From positions 1 to 58,398 of the IMG/VR virus record IMGVR_UViG_3300022928_000003: 58,398 nucleotides of DNA. One strand, 5' to 3'. The position numbers and the translations under genes are program-made. Of the stretch, positions 16,759 to 26,268 are shown piece after piece (within the stretch, counting starts at the first letter, position 1; each line of letters opens with the position of its first letter). The notes under the pieces were generated by a model. It was not told the DNA's origin. It worked only from the letters and a program-made list of their open reading frames with translations, and ran no database searches. Source of the stretch: a virus.

Positions 16759-17486
16759 TTAGCTATACTCCTAAGACTTTCCATTACTTTATCTATAGAT
16801 GGCTCTTGACCATTAGGATTAAAAACACATTGATAGTTGCGTGGGCATCCTACATGAATATCAGTGAACTCTAACTCATATGTCTTTTGAGCGCCAACAT
16901 AAATGCAAGCCATTTTATCTTTAAATACTTTTTGTTTTTTCAAGCGACATGTTGTCATTTTGGGAGGGTTTATAATGCCTTGTCGGACTTTTTGGTCATA
17001 TGTGTAATCTTTAGCGAATACCTTTACCCCAACAACTACAAAGGCAATTACTAAACCAATAATGATAAACCCATATGCTACCCATTTAATAACCTCTAAT
17101 ATTTCTTCTTGTTCTTTTTTAGCTTTTAATCTGGCTTGTCTTTGAGCTTCTTTAGCTTTTGCTATTCTGTCAGCTCTTTCAGCAATAATCTGATCCCATG
17201 CTTGAGGCCCAAACCTTAAATTAATAAGTTGTTTAAGTTCTTGTCGTTTTTCTTCTAAAAGTTTTCTATCTATGTAATCTGTAGCACTAGATTCAACTGA
17301 ACCAAATTGCTCCATGATAGACATGCCTTTTCCTTGACCTTTATTCATCTGCTCTTCGCCTAGAAAAAAGCCATCTATTTGTTTAGCTATACCTTGTATG
17401 TCTTGAACTGTGGATATATTTTCTTTTATGAAATCAACGCTTTTTTTTACTAAAGCAATTCCCGTTAATATCTCTGCGACAACCAT
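16755..17486 (-). CDS. Coiled-coil membrane protein (243 aa)
   Basis: The N-terminal amphipathic part (MVVAEILTGIALVKKSVDFI) is followed by a long charged coiled coil (about 85-125, KAKEAQRQARLKAKKEQEE). Then come one membrane helix (VIKWVAYGFIIIGLVIAFVV) and a Cys-containing outside domain with CPRNYQCVFNPNG. The family is widespread in ocean phages near portal genes. An envelope-spanning or lysis role is possible; no direct evidence. Confidence 0.7.
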   Translation of the reverse strand: MVVAEILTGIALVKKSVDFIKENISTVQDIQGIAKQIDGFFLGEEQMNKGQGKGMSIMEQFGSVESSATDYIDRKLLEEKRQELKQLINLRFGPQAWDQIIAERADRIAKAKEAQRQARLKAKKEQEEILEVIKWVAYGFIIIGLVIAFVVVGVKVFAKDYTYDQKVRQGIINPPKMTTCRLKKQKVFKDKMACIYVGAQKTYELEFTDIHVGCPRNYQCVFNPNGQEPSIDKVMESLRSIAK

Positions 17487-17514
17487 TTAAAAAACGCCCT
17501 CAAACCTTTGCGGT

Positions 17515-17775
17515 CTAGCTATTTTTGAGAACTTTGTTATTATTTTTGGTTTGTTTTTTGGCTTTATTTGTTTTCTTTGGTTTATTTTTTTTTGTACTTT
17601 GTTCCGTTTTTGGCTCGACATCTGCTATAACCTCTAATACTTTCAAAGGATTTTGTTTTATTACTGCTTTTAAAACAACTTCTGGTGAAGTTACTACACC
17701 TTGTTCAGCAAGTCTTGTGCGTCTCTTTTTTTCTTTTTCTTGTGCAATCATTCCTGCACGAACTGAACTAACCAC
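17515..17775 (-). CDS. Lysine-rich small protein (86 aa)
   Basis: MVSSVRAGMIAQEKEKKRRT, a short middle helix, and then a low-complexity Lys/Asn/Thr tail (KKNKPKKTNKAKKQTKNNNK). Overlaps the 3' end of the portal gene by 8 bases. Likely disordered and possibly DNA-binding. No family recognised. Confidence 0.65.
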   Translation of the reverse strand: MVSSVRAGMIAQEKEKKRRTRLAEQGVVTSPEVVLKAVIKQNPLKVLEVIADVEPKTEQSTKKNKPKKTNKAKKQTKNNNKVLKNS

Positions 17776-20185
17776 TTCTTCCTCCTTTCATAGCATTCAT
17801 AGCTGCTATATCTCGTTGAGTTTGTATTCTATCTTGAGCAATTTCTTCTTGTTGCTGAAGACGTTTATTGTCAATCATTGTATCATTTGACTCTTTTTGC
17901 ATTTCCATCTCTGTTTTTTTCTGAAATTGTTCGGCTTTTTGTTGTATTTCAGAACCACGAAGAGCTAATTCTTGTTTTCTTAACGTAACAAGAGGGTCTT
18001 CTTGTGGCGGAGGTGTAAGTGCTTGTGCATATTGCTCTTGTACTTCAGCTGCAATTTCAGCTGCTCTTGAAGCAATTTGATCTGTTATTTGTTTTTGCAT
18101 ATTTGGATCTTGTTGCATCATCATCTGTTGTTCTGGTGGTATTGATGCCATAACTTCCTGTTGTGCAGTCATTTCAGACATCATTGCTATATGCTCGGAT
18201 ATATGACCTTGCAACGTCATAAGTATTGAAGCATTTGATTGTGCCACAGGAGTAGAAAGCATTGCTAAATGAGCAGATATATGTGCTTGATGATTTTGTT
18301 CTGGGAATGCAGTTAATACACCTAATCTCAATGCTTCTTGATTTTCTTTTGCTGGGTTCATGGGCATCGGTTGTGGAGGAGGCTGCAACACTTGGTCTAT
18401 ATTTGTAACACCTAACGCTTCGTACATCTTGCGATAGGCTTGATACATACCATTTTGCCCATGAATTTCTGGATTGCTTTGTGCTAATTGCAATTGTGTT
18501 TGAGCCAAAGCGATACGTTGTGACATTGAAAATATATTAGGGTCTGAAACAGGTAATATATCTATTCGATCATCAAAATCAGCTTGTTTTATTTCTGGTG
18601 GCGCTCCTGGTACTTGATATGGATACATTGGAACACCCATAGAAAACACACGAGCTAACAATTTAAATTCTATCTTTTGTGAGTAATGAAGACGTTTATG
18701 AATAGCTGACATAACCTTCGTGCCACGCTCCATAATAGCCATAGTTGTGCCAACAGGAGCGTTGCCTTGCATCTCACCAACTTTCATGTCAGCCATAGAT
18801 GCAAAACGTCTGCCAGAATCTATTAATGTTCCCATAAGAGAATATAATGTTTGTGATGGTTCTTTGAATGGCAATGGCATAATAGCTTGCCTTAAATCCA
18901 TACCTACCATATCTACATCTCTAAACTCACCAGGATTAAGAGGTGTCTCGTCATCCCTTATTCTAGCTCCTCTAGCTTTAAAACCTGCTGGAAGGTTAGA
19001 TAGTGTGCCAGCATCTATTAGCTGCCTTAGAATGGACGTAGAAGCTCTGGAAAGACCGCCTATAGTATGTGTGAGACCAAAACCATAAAACCCAAGACCA
19101 GGTAGAAACTTATAATGCACAAAATAAGGCACTTTCCTACGGAGCGGATCACTTTCATTGAAATTCCGTTTGATTGATAAGACATCCCCAGTGTCCTCCA
19201 TAATTGTTACGATATAGGGCATCTTCAATCCTGTCGGTTCACCATCAGCTCCAATATCTTCAAATCCTTCAATATCTAAATCTGTGTGAACTTCATAAAC
19301 CATTATCTCTTCATTCTGTGAAGAGCTACTTGCAATACCCTCTATCTCGTTAATTGTATCCTTCACTTCGTTCATAGTGTCTGAGTCAGCGCCAGAACTA
19401 GGAAGGTCTATATTTTTATAAAATCCTGATAATTGTAGTTTTTTAATTTCGTTTTTATCCATGCGAATGCAGTGAGTTATTCTCGTTGCTGTTGCCAAGT
19501 CTGTTGCACTGTAAGGAACAATTAAGTCCTCAGAATGCACAAACTTACTGACAGCTCTTTGCATTGAAGGATCAAAGTAAACTTTTTTAAATGCTGAACC
19601 TACAATCGGAAGATAAAACAACATTTGATCTAATTCAGGATCATATTCTTCCATCTCGTAAGTTATTTGGTAATTCATATAATTTTTAACACGCTCTGCT
19701 TGAGCTGTTACTTCTGGAGTTTCTGCTCCAATAATTGATGTCTTGACAGGTCCTCCAGCAGGTAGCATTTCACGATACGCCTGTGCTTGAAACTGCGTAA
19801 CAGATTCAGCTAATAACGGATGTACTATACCAGACGCTCCCTCGAAAGGCTCTGATCTGTCTTCGTAACTCATACCAAGAAGTTCTAATCCACTTTTGTA
19901 CTGTTCTTCCCAATCACTTCTTGAATTGATATCTTCTTCTATATTTCTTATAATTTCATTAGATATTTCTGATAATACATCTTCATCAATGTGTTCTGCT
20001 AGGTTTGCATCAAACGGAATAGCTATGGGAGCTTCTGTTTCCATCTCCATATCACCAACAATCGCTGATCCATCCTCTAATTCTGTCACACCTTCTACCA
20101 AAGCCTCTGGAGGCAGTTTGACTAAATTAGCTTCCAGTTCTGGAGCGACAGCATCTGCTATGCCATTTATATTTTCAATCGCCAT
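17768..20185 (-). CDS. Portal protein (805 aa)
   Basis: A long portal of the podovirus type. After an acidic N-terminus it has IEEDINSRSDWEEQYKSGLE and EGASGIVHPLLAESVTQFQA, then QAYREMLPAGGPVKTSIIGA, followed by PYFVHYKFLPGLGFYGFGLT, the conserved LSRASTSILRQLIDAGTLSN and a Gln/Met-rich helical C-terminus (620-805). The portal dodecamer sits at the capsid vertex and is the channel for DNA packaging and ejection. The long helical C-terminus could form a barrel. It lies between the terminase-side genes and the lysis genes. Confidence 0.9.
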   Translation of the reverse strand: MAIENINGIADAVAPELEANLVKLPPEALVEGVTELEDGSAIVGDMEMETEAPIAIPFDANLAEHIDEDVLSEISNEIIRNIEEDINSRSDWEEQYKSGLELLGMSYEDRSEPFEGASGIVHPLLAESVTQFQAQAYREMLPAGGPVKTSIIGAETPEVTAQAERVKNYMNYQITYEMEEYDPELDQMLFYLPIVGSAFKKVYFDPSMQRAVSKFVHSEDLIVPYSATDLATATRITHCIRMDKNEIKKLQLSGFYKNIDLPSSGADSDTMNEVKDTINEIEGIASSSSQNEEIMVYEVHTDLDIEGFEDIGADGEPTGLKMPYIVTIMEDTGDVLSIKRNFNESDPLRRKVPYFVHYKFLPGLGFYGFGLTHTIGGLSRASTSILRQLIDAGTLSNLPAGFKARGARIRDDETPLNPGEFRDVDMVGMDLRQAIMPLPFKEPSQTLYSLMGTLIDSGRRFASMADMKVGEMQGNAPVGTTMAIMERGTKVMSAIHKRLHYSQKIEFKLLARVFSMGVPMYPYQVPGAPPEIKQADFDDRIDILPVSDPNIFSMSQRIALAQTQLQLAQSNPEIHGQNGMYQAYRKMYEALGVTNIDQVLQPPPQPMPMNPAKENQEALRLGVLTAFPEQNHQAHISAHLAMLSTPVAQSNASILMTLQGHISEHIAMMSEMTAQQEVMASIPPEQQMMMQQDPNMQKQITDQIASRAAEIAAEVQEQYAQALTPPPQEDPLVTLRKQELALRGSEIQQKAEQFQKKTEMEMQKESNDTMIDNKRLQQQEEIAQDRIQTQRDIAAMNAMKGGRSG

Positions 20186-20193
20186 TTCAAATC

Positions 20194-20982
20194 CTATCTA
20201 ATAGAGAATCCGCCACCTTTAATTGCAGCACCCATACCACGGCATCCCATTTTACCACCTTTTGCAACACCACCATATTTCATCTTTTGAACTTTACCAC
20301 CATATTCCATCATTTTAAAATCTGCGCCAGATATTGTACCATCTTTGTTTTTATCTAATTTTTTTTGTTTACCTGTAAGTTTTTTATTTTTTTGATTTGT
20401 TTTAGCAACATTTTTACTAAAATCTTCATTCAAAATTTCTGTTTTATCTGCTTTTAAACTCTTAGGTCTTGGTTTAGGCATTGGAACATCTCCACCTTCT
20501 TTCATGCCTTTTGCTTGAACTTTTTTTATCGCTTCCATTAAACCGCCCTTTCTCATTTTTCTTATTGCTCCACCGTATTTTTTACCAAACATTTTGGCAA
20601 AATCAGATTCAAATTTATCAGCTATTTTTTTGGTTTGTGACGGGGATAACGATTCACCTTTACCAAAAACATTACCCTGCTCTTCTATTGCTCTTATAGC
20701 TGCTTCTAATTCAGCTTGACTTAATTTTTCGCCACCACTTTGCATTTTTTGTACTACTTTACCACCGAATCTAGCTTTCATAATATCATTCCTTTGTATT
20801 CCAAATGCACCAGGCTTCTGAATTGAGTTACTTTTAGCGCTTAGTTTAACAGGTTTAGTTCTTATCTTACGAGGCTTTTTAGATCTCTTCATCAATTGAG
20901 CTAAATCTTTTTCAGATTGAGAATCTAAAGCCATAGCCATATTGACTCCAGCTAAAGAATCTCTTTTCTTTTTATTAGACAT
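20194..20982 (-). CDS. Basic glycine-rich protein with an EF-hand-like loop (262 aa)
   Basis: It has a Lys-rich N-terminus, a central KFGGKV/GGEK region and a perfect EF-hand-like calcium loop LDKNKDGTISGADF near residue 215, with Asp, Asn, Asp, Gly, Ile and Asp in canonical places. The C-terminus is Gly/Lys/Met-rich (YGGKVQKMKYGGVAKGGKMG) and resembles that of the next protein. Found between TerL and portal; a head or internal virion role is inferred. Confidence 0.7.
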   Translation of the reverse strand: MSNKKKRDSLAGVNMAMALDSQSEKDLAQLMKRSKKPRKIRTKPVKLSAKSNSIQKPGAFGIQRNDIMKARFGGKVVQKMQSGGEKLSQAELEAAIRAIEEQGNVFGKGESLSPSQTKKIADKFESDFAKMFGKKYGGAIRKMRKGGLMEAIKKVQAKGMKEGGDVPMPKPRPKSLKADKTEILNEDFSKNVAKTNQKNKKLTGKQKKLDKNKDGTISGADFKMMEYGGKVQKMKYGGVAKGGKMGCRGMGAAIKGGGFSIR

Positions 20983-21269
20983 TATCTAATCCCTTTAAAC
21001 ATTCCGCCTCTGCCTTTGGCAACACCGCCCATGTTCATCTTCTTAACTTTACCACCGTCCATCATACCAACGGGCATGGACTTGGTTGTGTTTACTACGC
21101 CACCATCTGCTTTTTTTGCTATTTTGCCTAAAACAATTTCTTTTATTCCTGCGGGAAGGTTTTTCATTGGATTAGCTCCTCGATTTGCTTTAACCAAAGT
21201 ACCTTCAGATTTTAAAATATTTTCTGCAAGTTTTTGCATTTTTGAACTCATTTTATTTTTACCAGCCAT
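20982..21269 (-). CDS. Small basic glycine-rich protein (95 aa)
   Basis: MAGKNKMSSKMQKLAENILK, then PMKNLPAGIKEIVLGKIAKK, then a tail with GGKVKKMNMGGVAKGRGG. The tail matches the C-terminus of its upstream-coordinate neighbour (GGKVQKMKYGGVAKGG), suggesting a duplicated motif. It is coupled to TerL and the 262-aa gene by single-base overlaps. Function unknown, virion-associated likely. Confidence 0.7.
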   Translation of the reverse strand: MAGKNKMSSKMQKLAENILKSEGTLVKANRGANPMKNLPAGIKEIVLGKIAKKADGGVVNTTKSMPVGMMDGGKVKKMNMGGVAKGRGGMFKGIR

Positions 21270-22753
21270 TAGTAATACTCCATTTTTCTTCTATATCCTG
21301 GTTCAAACTCTTCATCGTCAGGTGTGGATATAAAACCACCTTGTCTGAATCTTAGTATAGCCTGTGTCATTGAATCTGCCAAGTCATCATGATCTCCATG
21401 TGGAAAACTCGCACATTCCTCAACAACTTCCTCTGCAAAATTAGCATCTGGTCTCCATACCATACCACTTTCAAACACAGGTGCGCAAGCATTCATCCTT
21501 GCAAACTTATCAGCACCTTTGCTCGGTGTAAAGGGTGTAACAGGAATACCCATACGTCTTAATTCTTGTGTTAAAGGTGTACCACTTGCTTTTTGCTCTA
21601 TCAATATCATGTCTGGATCATAAGCATCGCTTAATTCATAAGCCTTTTGCTTCAGTTCTGGGAAATCCCATCTGCCCTTCTCTGCATCAAGTAAAATAAT
21701 TGCATCACCCTCACCTTCTACTGGTGTAAATATCCCCCAAGTAGTAATAGCACTAAAGTCAGCACGATCATTTTTACTGAAAGCGGTATCGTATGATTGT
21801 ATGATATATGAGCAGGGAGGTGGTTCAGCATGATCCCAAACATTCCACCATTCCCTTTTTATTATAGCTCCTTCTTCTGCCGTTGGGTTTTGCATATACT
21901 GTGCATTCCACTTGGCTACTGGAATTGACGCTTTTACTCCGTCTAATTCCTCTCGACTCCAATATTCGGGCCATAGTACATTGTTTGTATCTGGAAATAT
22001 TGCAGGAAACTCCACGACTTCCCATCTATCTGCTCCTCCTTCAGCTTGCTTAGATATAACCCTAGCTGTTAAATCTTTAATACCCCATCTAGTCATAACA
22101 ATAATAATTGAACCACCTGGCTGCAATCTTTGTCGAGGACCTGACGTATACCACTCATAAATACCATCAAGTGCAGTAGGGCTTAGTGCATCTTGTTCTG
22201 ATACTGGATCATCAATGATACATAAATCTGCACCACGACCAGCTAACGCACCACCCACACCAACAGCGTAATATTCACCACCACCATTTGTTGACCATCT
22301 ACCAGATGCCTTCGCATCACTTGCTAATTTTATATCAGGAAATATATCCCTGAAGTCATCGCTATCAATTAAGTTCTTGACTTTACGTCCAAAACCTACT
22401 GCAAGTTCTGCCGTGTGTGTCGCTTGTATTATCTTCAGATCAGGTCGTCTGCCCATAAGCCACGCTGGAAACAAGTAACTAGCAAACTCTGATTTAGTAT
22501 GTCTTGGCGGCATATTGACAATCAAACGCTTAATTTTGCCGTCAGCTACTTTTTGCAACTTGTCCGCATATATTTTGTGATGTTTACCCTCAATGAAAGT
22601 GGGCCAAATCTTCTTTACAAACTTTAAATAATTTTCTTGACTTGTTTTCTGCTCTTCTAAAACTTTAAGACGATCAAGAAGAGGAGCCATCTTAGAGATT
22701 TCATCATCACTAAGATATTCTGCAAAATCTGAGGCTTGTAAAACCTGATCCAT
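21269..22753 (-). CDS. terL: Terminase large subunit (494 aa)
   Basis: The ATPase domain has a Walker A-type loop NMPPRHTKSEF (80-90), a Walker B LCIIDDPVS (about 177-185) and RWGIKDLTARV. The nuclease domain has IIQSYDTAFSKND, MILIEQKASGTPL and FPHGDHDDLADSMTQA, supplying the acidic metal ligands. This is the TerL motor that pumps DNA through the portal and cuts genome ends. Length is normal. The start overlaps the stop of the 843-aa gene. The small subunit lies 7.5 kb away at 30275. Confidence 0.94.
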   Translation of the reverse strand: MDQVLQASDFAEYLSDDEISKMAPLLDRLKVLEEQKTSQENYLKFVKKIWPTFIEGKHHKIYADKLQKVADGKIKRLIVNMPPRHTKSEFASYLFPAWLMGRRPDLKIIQATHTAELAVGFGRKVKNLIDSDDFRDIFPDIKLASDAKASGRWSTNGGGEYYAVGVGGALAGRGADLCIIDDPVSEQDALSPTALDGIYEWYTSGPRQRLQPGGSIIIVMTRWGIKDLTARVISKQAEGGADRWEVVEFPAIFPDTNNVLWPEYWSREELDGVKASIPVAKWNAQYMQNPTAEEGAIIKREWWNVWDHAEPPPCSYIIQSYDTAFSKNDRADFSAITTWGIFTPVEGEGDAIILLDAEKGRWDFPELKQKAYELSDAYDPDMILIEQKASGTPLTQELRRMGIPVTPFTPSKGADKFARMNACAPVFESGMVWRPDANFAEEVVEECASFPHGDHDDLADSMTQAILRFRQGGFISTPDDEEFEPGYRRKMEYY

Positions 22754-25284
22754 TATGCTGTCGCTAAGAGATTATCCAATGCTTGCATAACCTTACCACC
22801 TTCTGCATAACCAGCAACCCCGCCTTTTTTCATAGACTTAGGGGCAGCAACACCTGTTAACATCTCGATTAACTTATTTATATCGCCTGTGTTAAAAGTA
22901 GATGGAACGAAATCACTAACATTACTGGTAAAAGGTGAATCAACAACTGTTGGAACTGTCTCTGGAACAGGTAAAGGATCACCACCACCTATTACGTTTG
23001 GTGGCTTATCCTCTTCCTCTTTTTCTTCTTCTGGCTTTGGCTTTATTACAAATGGATTTTCATTATTATCATCACTACCCATAGGAGCATTCGGATCCAT
23101 ACCTTCCATTAAATTACCAAATTTATCCTTAGAACCTACGATAACATCTCCATCATAAACTGGAGTATAACCTTTTTGAGCTATTGAATCCAAAACCCTA
23201 CCTCTTGAATAATTACTAAATTTATTTGCAAGAGATGTTAATGTTGGAATAGCCCCTATACCCGCATTTTTAAAAGGCTCTATAAATTCCTTTGGTGCTT
23301 CTATACCTGGCGCAACTATCGGGGGTGGCTCAAATGGCTTTATACCTCTACCCATAGCTGAAGAAGTTAAATTTTGTAAATTAGGTGCAGTGCCAACGCC
23401 CATAGCCTGTTCAGCAGCTAACCTATCTGCCTCATTTCTATCTGCTAGTGTTAAGGCAGTATCAAAATCATCGCCAACCCTGCTTTCTTCACGAGTTGTT
23501 GTATCAATATCAAATACTGTATCAACGGGTCCTATTCGACCTGCCATAGTTTCTAATGCAGTGTCAGGAACAATCCCACGATTAGGCTCTGGATCATATG
23601 GTGTAAAAGTTGTACCCATATCAGCATCTCTAATATCATTCAATATTTGTTGTTGAGCCTCATCAGATAATGATCTAAATGTATTTTCATCCATGCCAGC
23701 TATTTGACCTGTACCTGTCTTTACTGCACTTTCGGTCATAACATTCGGATCAACTCTTGAAGGATCTCCAAAAGAATCCACTTGAGGCATAGATTGTATT
23801 ACATCACCCCTTGATCCAGCTCCTTGCGTACCAACTGGAGCTATACCTTTTTGAGCTTGATTGCCTCTCTGACTTAAAAAATTTGAAATCTGAAATGCGT
23901 CTGGCACATAATCAAAAATAGTATTCTTTAACGCACCATCTGGCTGACTCTCTACAAAACTTTTATTTTGTCCAAATGCTGTATTTAAATCAAGACCGTC
24001 CAAAACATCGTTGCTAAATGTAGAATTTAACGAACTAGGTCTAAAAGACGCTTGAACAATATCTGCTGGATTCACGTTTTTAGCAGAAGCTGTCAATGTG
24101 TCTTTATTGTCAAATATGCTAGCTAATTGTGTGCCAGTATCAGCAGGTCTTTCATCTTGAAGAACATCCAAGTTAGCCATAATAGAACTGTCATATTCCT
24201 TCTGACCAGCATCTGTTAAACTACCATCTTTGTTTATAAATCCCAAAGCATCAGCTTCTGTGCCACCAAAAACCTCATTTTCAGCTCTTGCAATCGCCTC
24301 TTGTAAAATCTCTGGTCTTGGTGTTGGAAAAGCAATGTCTTGATTGCTGTCGTCTCCACCAGTGTAAACACCAGAATCATCTGTGCTGTAATCAGAAACA
24401 TCGTTGTCTTCGCTAAATCCATCATCACTTGTCGCATCTACACTGCCATAATCACTGAACCCACCAAAGTCGCTGTCATCAACCTCACCACCATCAAAAA
24501 ATGCCCTTGGTGAACCACCCATCAACTGTGTGCTACCTGGCGTAAAGCCCTCATTGAATATTCGCTGGTCTATCATATTAAACATGTTAGGCCCGCCTCG
24601 CAAACCCATTGGCTCTCTTAATATGCCATTTTTGTCTTTTAACGGATCAACGGGTCTTGCCATCGTATCTTGTATTTGTGGAGGATTAAATGGGCGAAAT
24701 CCATTAATTCCAGAATCAAAAATAGATAAAAGCGGCTCTCCCGCCGTTTCCAAAGGTCTTGATAAATCTCCAGGTCTTGATAAATCTTCAGGGGGTTGTT
24801 GAGGTACACGCTGAAACATAGAAGGGCTAATTAATGGCTCCGCAATCTCCATTAAAGGTTGAGATGGGTCAAAAGTTTTTAAAGGTCCAAAAACACTTTG
24901 ACCACCACTACCACCACCACCATTTAAATTAAAACGCTGACTAGCCATCTGCTGAACTTCTTGAATAAATGGCTCAACTTGCGTGTTATCTATCTGCTGA
25001 GATAAATAATCACCATAACTATCCAAAGGATTGCTCGCCACACCACCTAACCGCATGTTTACAGGCTGATTAAATATGTCAATATTCGCCATCGGATCTG
25101 GAGCTGGCATCATAGGAGCTGAACCCATCGAAATTGGGGGAGTCATAGCCGTTGCGTTTGATATAGATTTTAGAAAATTGTTAAAATTACCCCTACTTTG
25201 GGCTGTTGTCTCAAAATTTACCTGTGGCGGTTGTGGTGGTACTGGTGGTGTACCCATATTCCCGCCTAAAGGTCCATTCGCCAT
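22753..25284 (-). CDS. Large low-complexity protein beside TerL (843 aa)
   Basis: The start used is the ATG at 25284 (MANGPLGGNMGTPPVPPQPP) with GGAGAT upstream; an upstream frame adds five residues without a ribosome site. The protein is rich in Pro, Asp, Gly and Ser, appears mostly disordered, and ends with KSMKKGGVAGYAEGGKVMQA. That ending is like the Gly/Lys tails of the genes at 20194 and 20982. Such proteins next to TerL occur in ocean phages. It could be an internal virion or scaffold-like protein; no enzyme motif. Confidence 0.7.
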   Translation of the reverse strand: MANGPLGGNMGTPPVPPQPPQVNFETTAQSRGNFNNFLKSISNATAMTPPISMGSAPMMPAPDPMANIDIFNQPVNMRLGGVASNPLDSYGDYLSQQIDNTQVEPFIQEVQQMASQRFNLNGGGGSGGQSVFGPLKTFDPSQPLMEIAEPLISPSMFQRVPQQPPEDLSRPGDLSRPLETAGEPLLSIFDSGINGFRPFNPPQIQDTMARPVDPLKDKNGILREPMGLRGGPNMFNMIDQRIFNEGFTPGSTQLMGGSPRAFFDGGEVDDSDFGGFSDYGSVDATSDDGFSEDNDVSDYSTDDSGVYTGGDDSNQDIAFPTPRPEILQEAIARAENEVFGGTEADALGFINKDGSLTDAGQKEYDSSIMANLDVLQDERPADTGTQLASIFDNKDTLTASAKNVNPADIVQASFRPSSLNSTFSNDVLDGLDLNTAFGQNKSFVESQPDGALKNTIFDYVPDAFQISNFLSQRGNQAQKGIAPVGTQGAGSRGDVIQSMPQVDSFGDPSRVDPNVMTESAVKTGTGQIAGMDENTFRSLSDEAQQQILNDIRDADMGTTFTPYDPEPNRGIVPDTALETMAGRIGPVDTVFDIDTTTREESRVGDDFDTALTLADRNEADRLAAEQAMGVGTAPNLQNLTSSAMGRGIKPFEPPPIVAPGIEAPKEFIEPFKNAGIGAIPTLTSLANKFSNYSRGRVLDSIAQKGYTPVYDGDVIVGSKDKFGNLMEGMDPNAPMGSDDNNENPFVIKPKPEEEKEEEDKPPNVIGGGDPLPVPETVPTVVDSPFTSNVSDFVPSTFNTGDINKLIEMLTGVAAPKSMKKGGVAGYAEGGKVMQALDNLLATA

Positions 25285-25329
25285 GAAATATCTCCACAAA
25301 AAACTATTTTATGCGAAGATACTATACGA

Positions 25330-25716
25330 TTAATTTATTTTTGACAATAGAAAGCCCATTTCTTTATGGCTTTGAGCTAAAATTTTAGAAACCATGTCAG
25401 AATTTGCAGAAATATCGTCCTTCATTTTCTTCATAAGAGCCTCAATCCTGTCAACATCCCATTTCGTCAATGGCTCTTCATACTTTTTAACCTCATCATG
25501 CAATTTATCCATCTTATCCATGTTTTTACACAAATATTTCGCTGATAAAACTACAGATATCGGAACTGGTTTCGTTCCATGCTCATAATGGTTCCACATC
25601 CTATGGCTCAAACCTAATTTCTTCGCCATGTTTACCTGACTTATTCCTAATTGATTGCGATAATTCAACATTTCATTGTTTTTTACTTTCGCATAGCTGT
25701 TTTCGTTACGTTTCAT
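25330..25716 (-). CDS. HTH (Xre-type) transcriptional regulator (128 aa)
   Basis: The segment MLNYRNQLGISQVNMAKKLG followed by LSHRMWNHYEHGTKPVPISV is an Xre/Cro helix-turn-helix, with the recognition helix near residues 37-46. The C-terminal part is helical (EALMKKMKDDISANSDMVSK). It precedes the late block, so it may control it. Start has AAGGAGA. It is one of two candidate regulators (with 43790-43981) that could bind the palindrome CGAACAATTGTTCG; this is a guess. Confidence 0.8.
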   Translation of the reverse strand: MKRNENSYAKVKNNEMLNYRNQLGISQVNMAKKLGLSHRMWNHYEHGTKPVPISVVLSAKYLCKNMDKMDKLHDEVKKYEEPLTKWDVDRIEALMKKMKDDISANSDMVSKILAQSHKEMGFLLSKIN

Positions 25717-25952
25717 TGGCTTGTCTCCTTCAATATTTTATATTTTAATAAATCTTCCGTAAATTCAGCAACAGTTCCAAACCTTACAGGCTTGTAAACC
25801 TTGTCACAAACGTTGGAAGCACATGTCGATAGCAGATCATCTACGTTATCTTTGTCATATCCCATTATTTTACGAAAAACATCAATAACATCATTCGGAT
25901 CGTCAGACTCAAAATCTCTGAAACCTGCGTATTCTAGTACATATCTAGGCAT
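25713..25952 (-). CDS. Small conserved protein (79 aa)
   Basis: The start chosen is the ATG at 25952 (MPRYVLEYAGFRDFESDDPN), preceded by AGGAGGG; the longer frame to 25982 lacks a ribosome site. An acidic helix (VIDVFRKIMGYDKDNVDDLL) and two Cys follow. It overlaps the regulator by four bases, and so probably shares its message. Function unknown. Confidence 0.7.
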   Translation of the reverse strand: MPRYVLEYAGFRDFESDDPNDVIDVFRKIMGYDKDNVDDLLSTCASNVCDKVYKPVRFGTVAEFTEDLLKYKILKETSQ

Positions 25953-26144
25953 ATTGCCCTCCTTTGACACAAGATGTAGCAATGAATGCTAAAAAGCGCA
26001 AGATTTTTTTTATAAAATTTTTTTTGGAGGTCGTATTTGAAATTGATGGGGGTCGTTTGAGGGGAACACGGTTTAGAAGATTTTTGCCAAAATTTATATA
26101 AATTTGGTGGTATGGTGGGGCTATACCGCCCCGTTTTATTCAGT

Positions 26145-26165
26145 AAAATCAATAACTTAGAACAA
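26145..26165. repeat. Copy of the AATCAATRACTTAG intergenic repeat
   Basis: This 21-base segment matches 30928-30948 at 19 of 21 positions by eye (differences A/G), and a related inverted copy occurs at 27582-27599. All three are intergenic, and two lie beside GC-rich inverted repeats. Confidence 0.6.
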
Positions 26166-26188
26166 TTGTTAGATATTGTATATTAACT

Positions 26189-26200
26189 AACAATTGTTCG
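26189..26200. repeat. Iterated palindrome AACAATTGTTCG
   Basis: One of two closely spaced copies (the other, GAACAATTGTT, at 26160-26170) separated by 18 bases in the leader of the late block. The spacing is compatible with two operators on one DNA face, but this is untested. Confidence 0.6.
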
Positions 26201-26228
26201 ATGTCATAATAAATTTTAGACAAAAAAA

Positions 26229-26258
26229 TAGACCGTATAAAATTAATTATACGGTCTA
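26229..26258 (-). terminator. Intrinsic terminator of the amidoligase gene
   Basis: TAGACCGTATAA (26229-26240) pairs perfectly with TTATACGGTCTA (26247-26258) around a 6-base loop. On the minus strand a run of seven U follows. It lies ten bases past the stop codon of the amidoligase. Confidence 0.88.
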
Positions 26259-26268
26259 GATTTAAACC

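Larger units (their letters stand above)
25953..26268. other. Intergenic leader of the late block
   Basis: No ORF. On the minus strand this is the region from which 25952-22753 would be transcribed. It holds two GG(A/G)GGTCGT direct repeats (26032-26060), a short inverted repeat GGGGCTATACCGCCCC (26117-26132), one copy of the CAATRACTTAG repeat, two copies of the ACAATTGTT palindrome (26160-26170 and 26189-26200) and the amidoligase terminator. No consensus promoter was found, so late transcription may use an activator. Confidence 0.5.

Noticed and set aside
25341-25370. Plus-strand TTGACA near the end of the HTH gene
   Set aside because: No good -10 at 16-18 bases and no plus-strand gene or terminator downstream.
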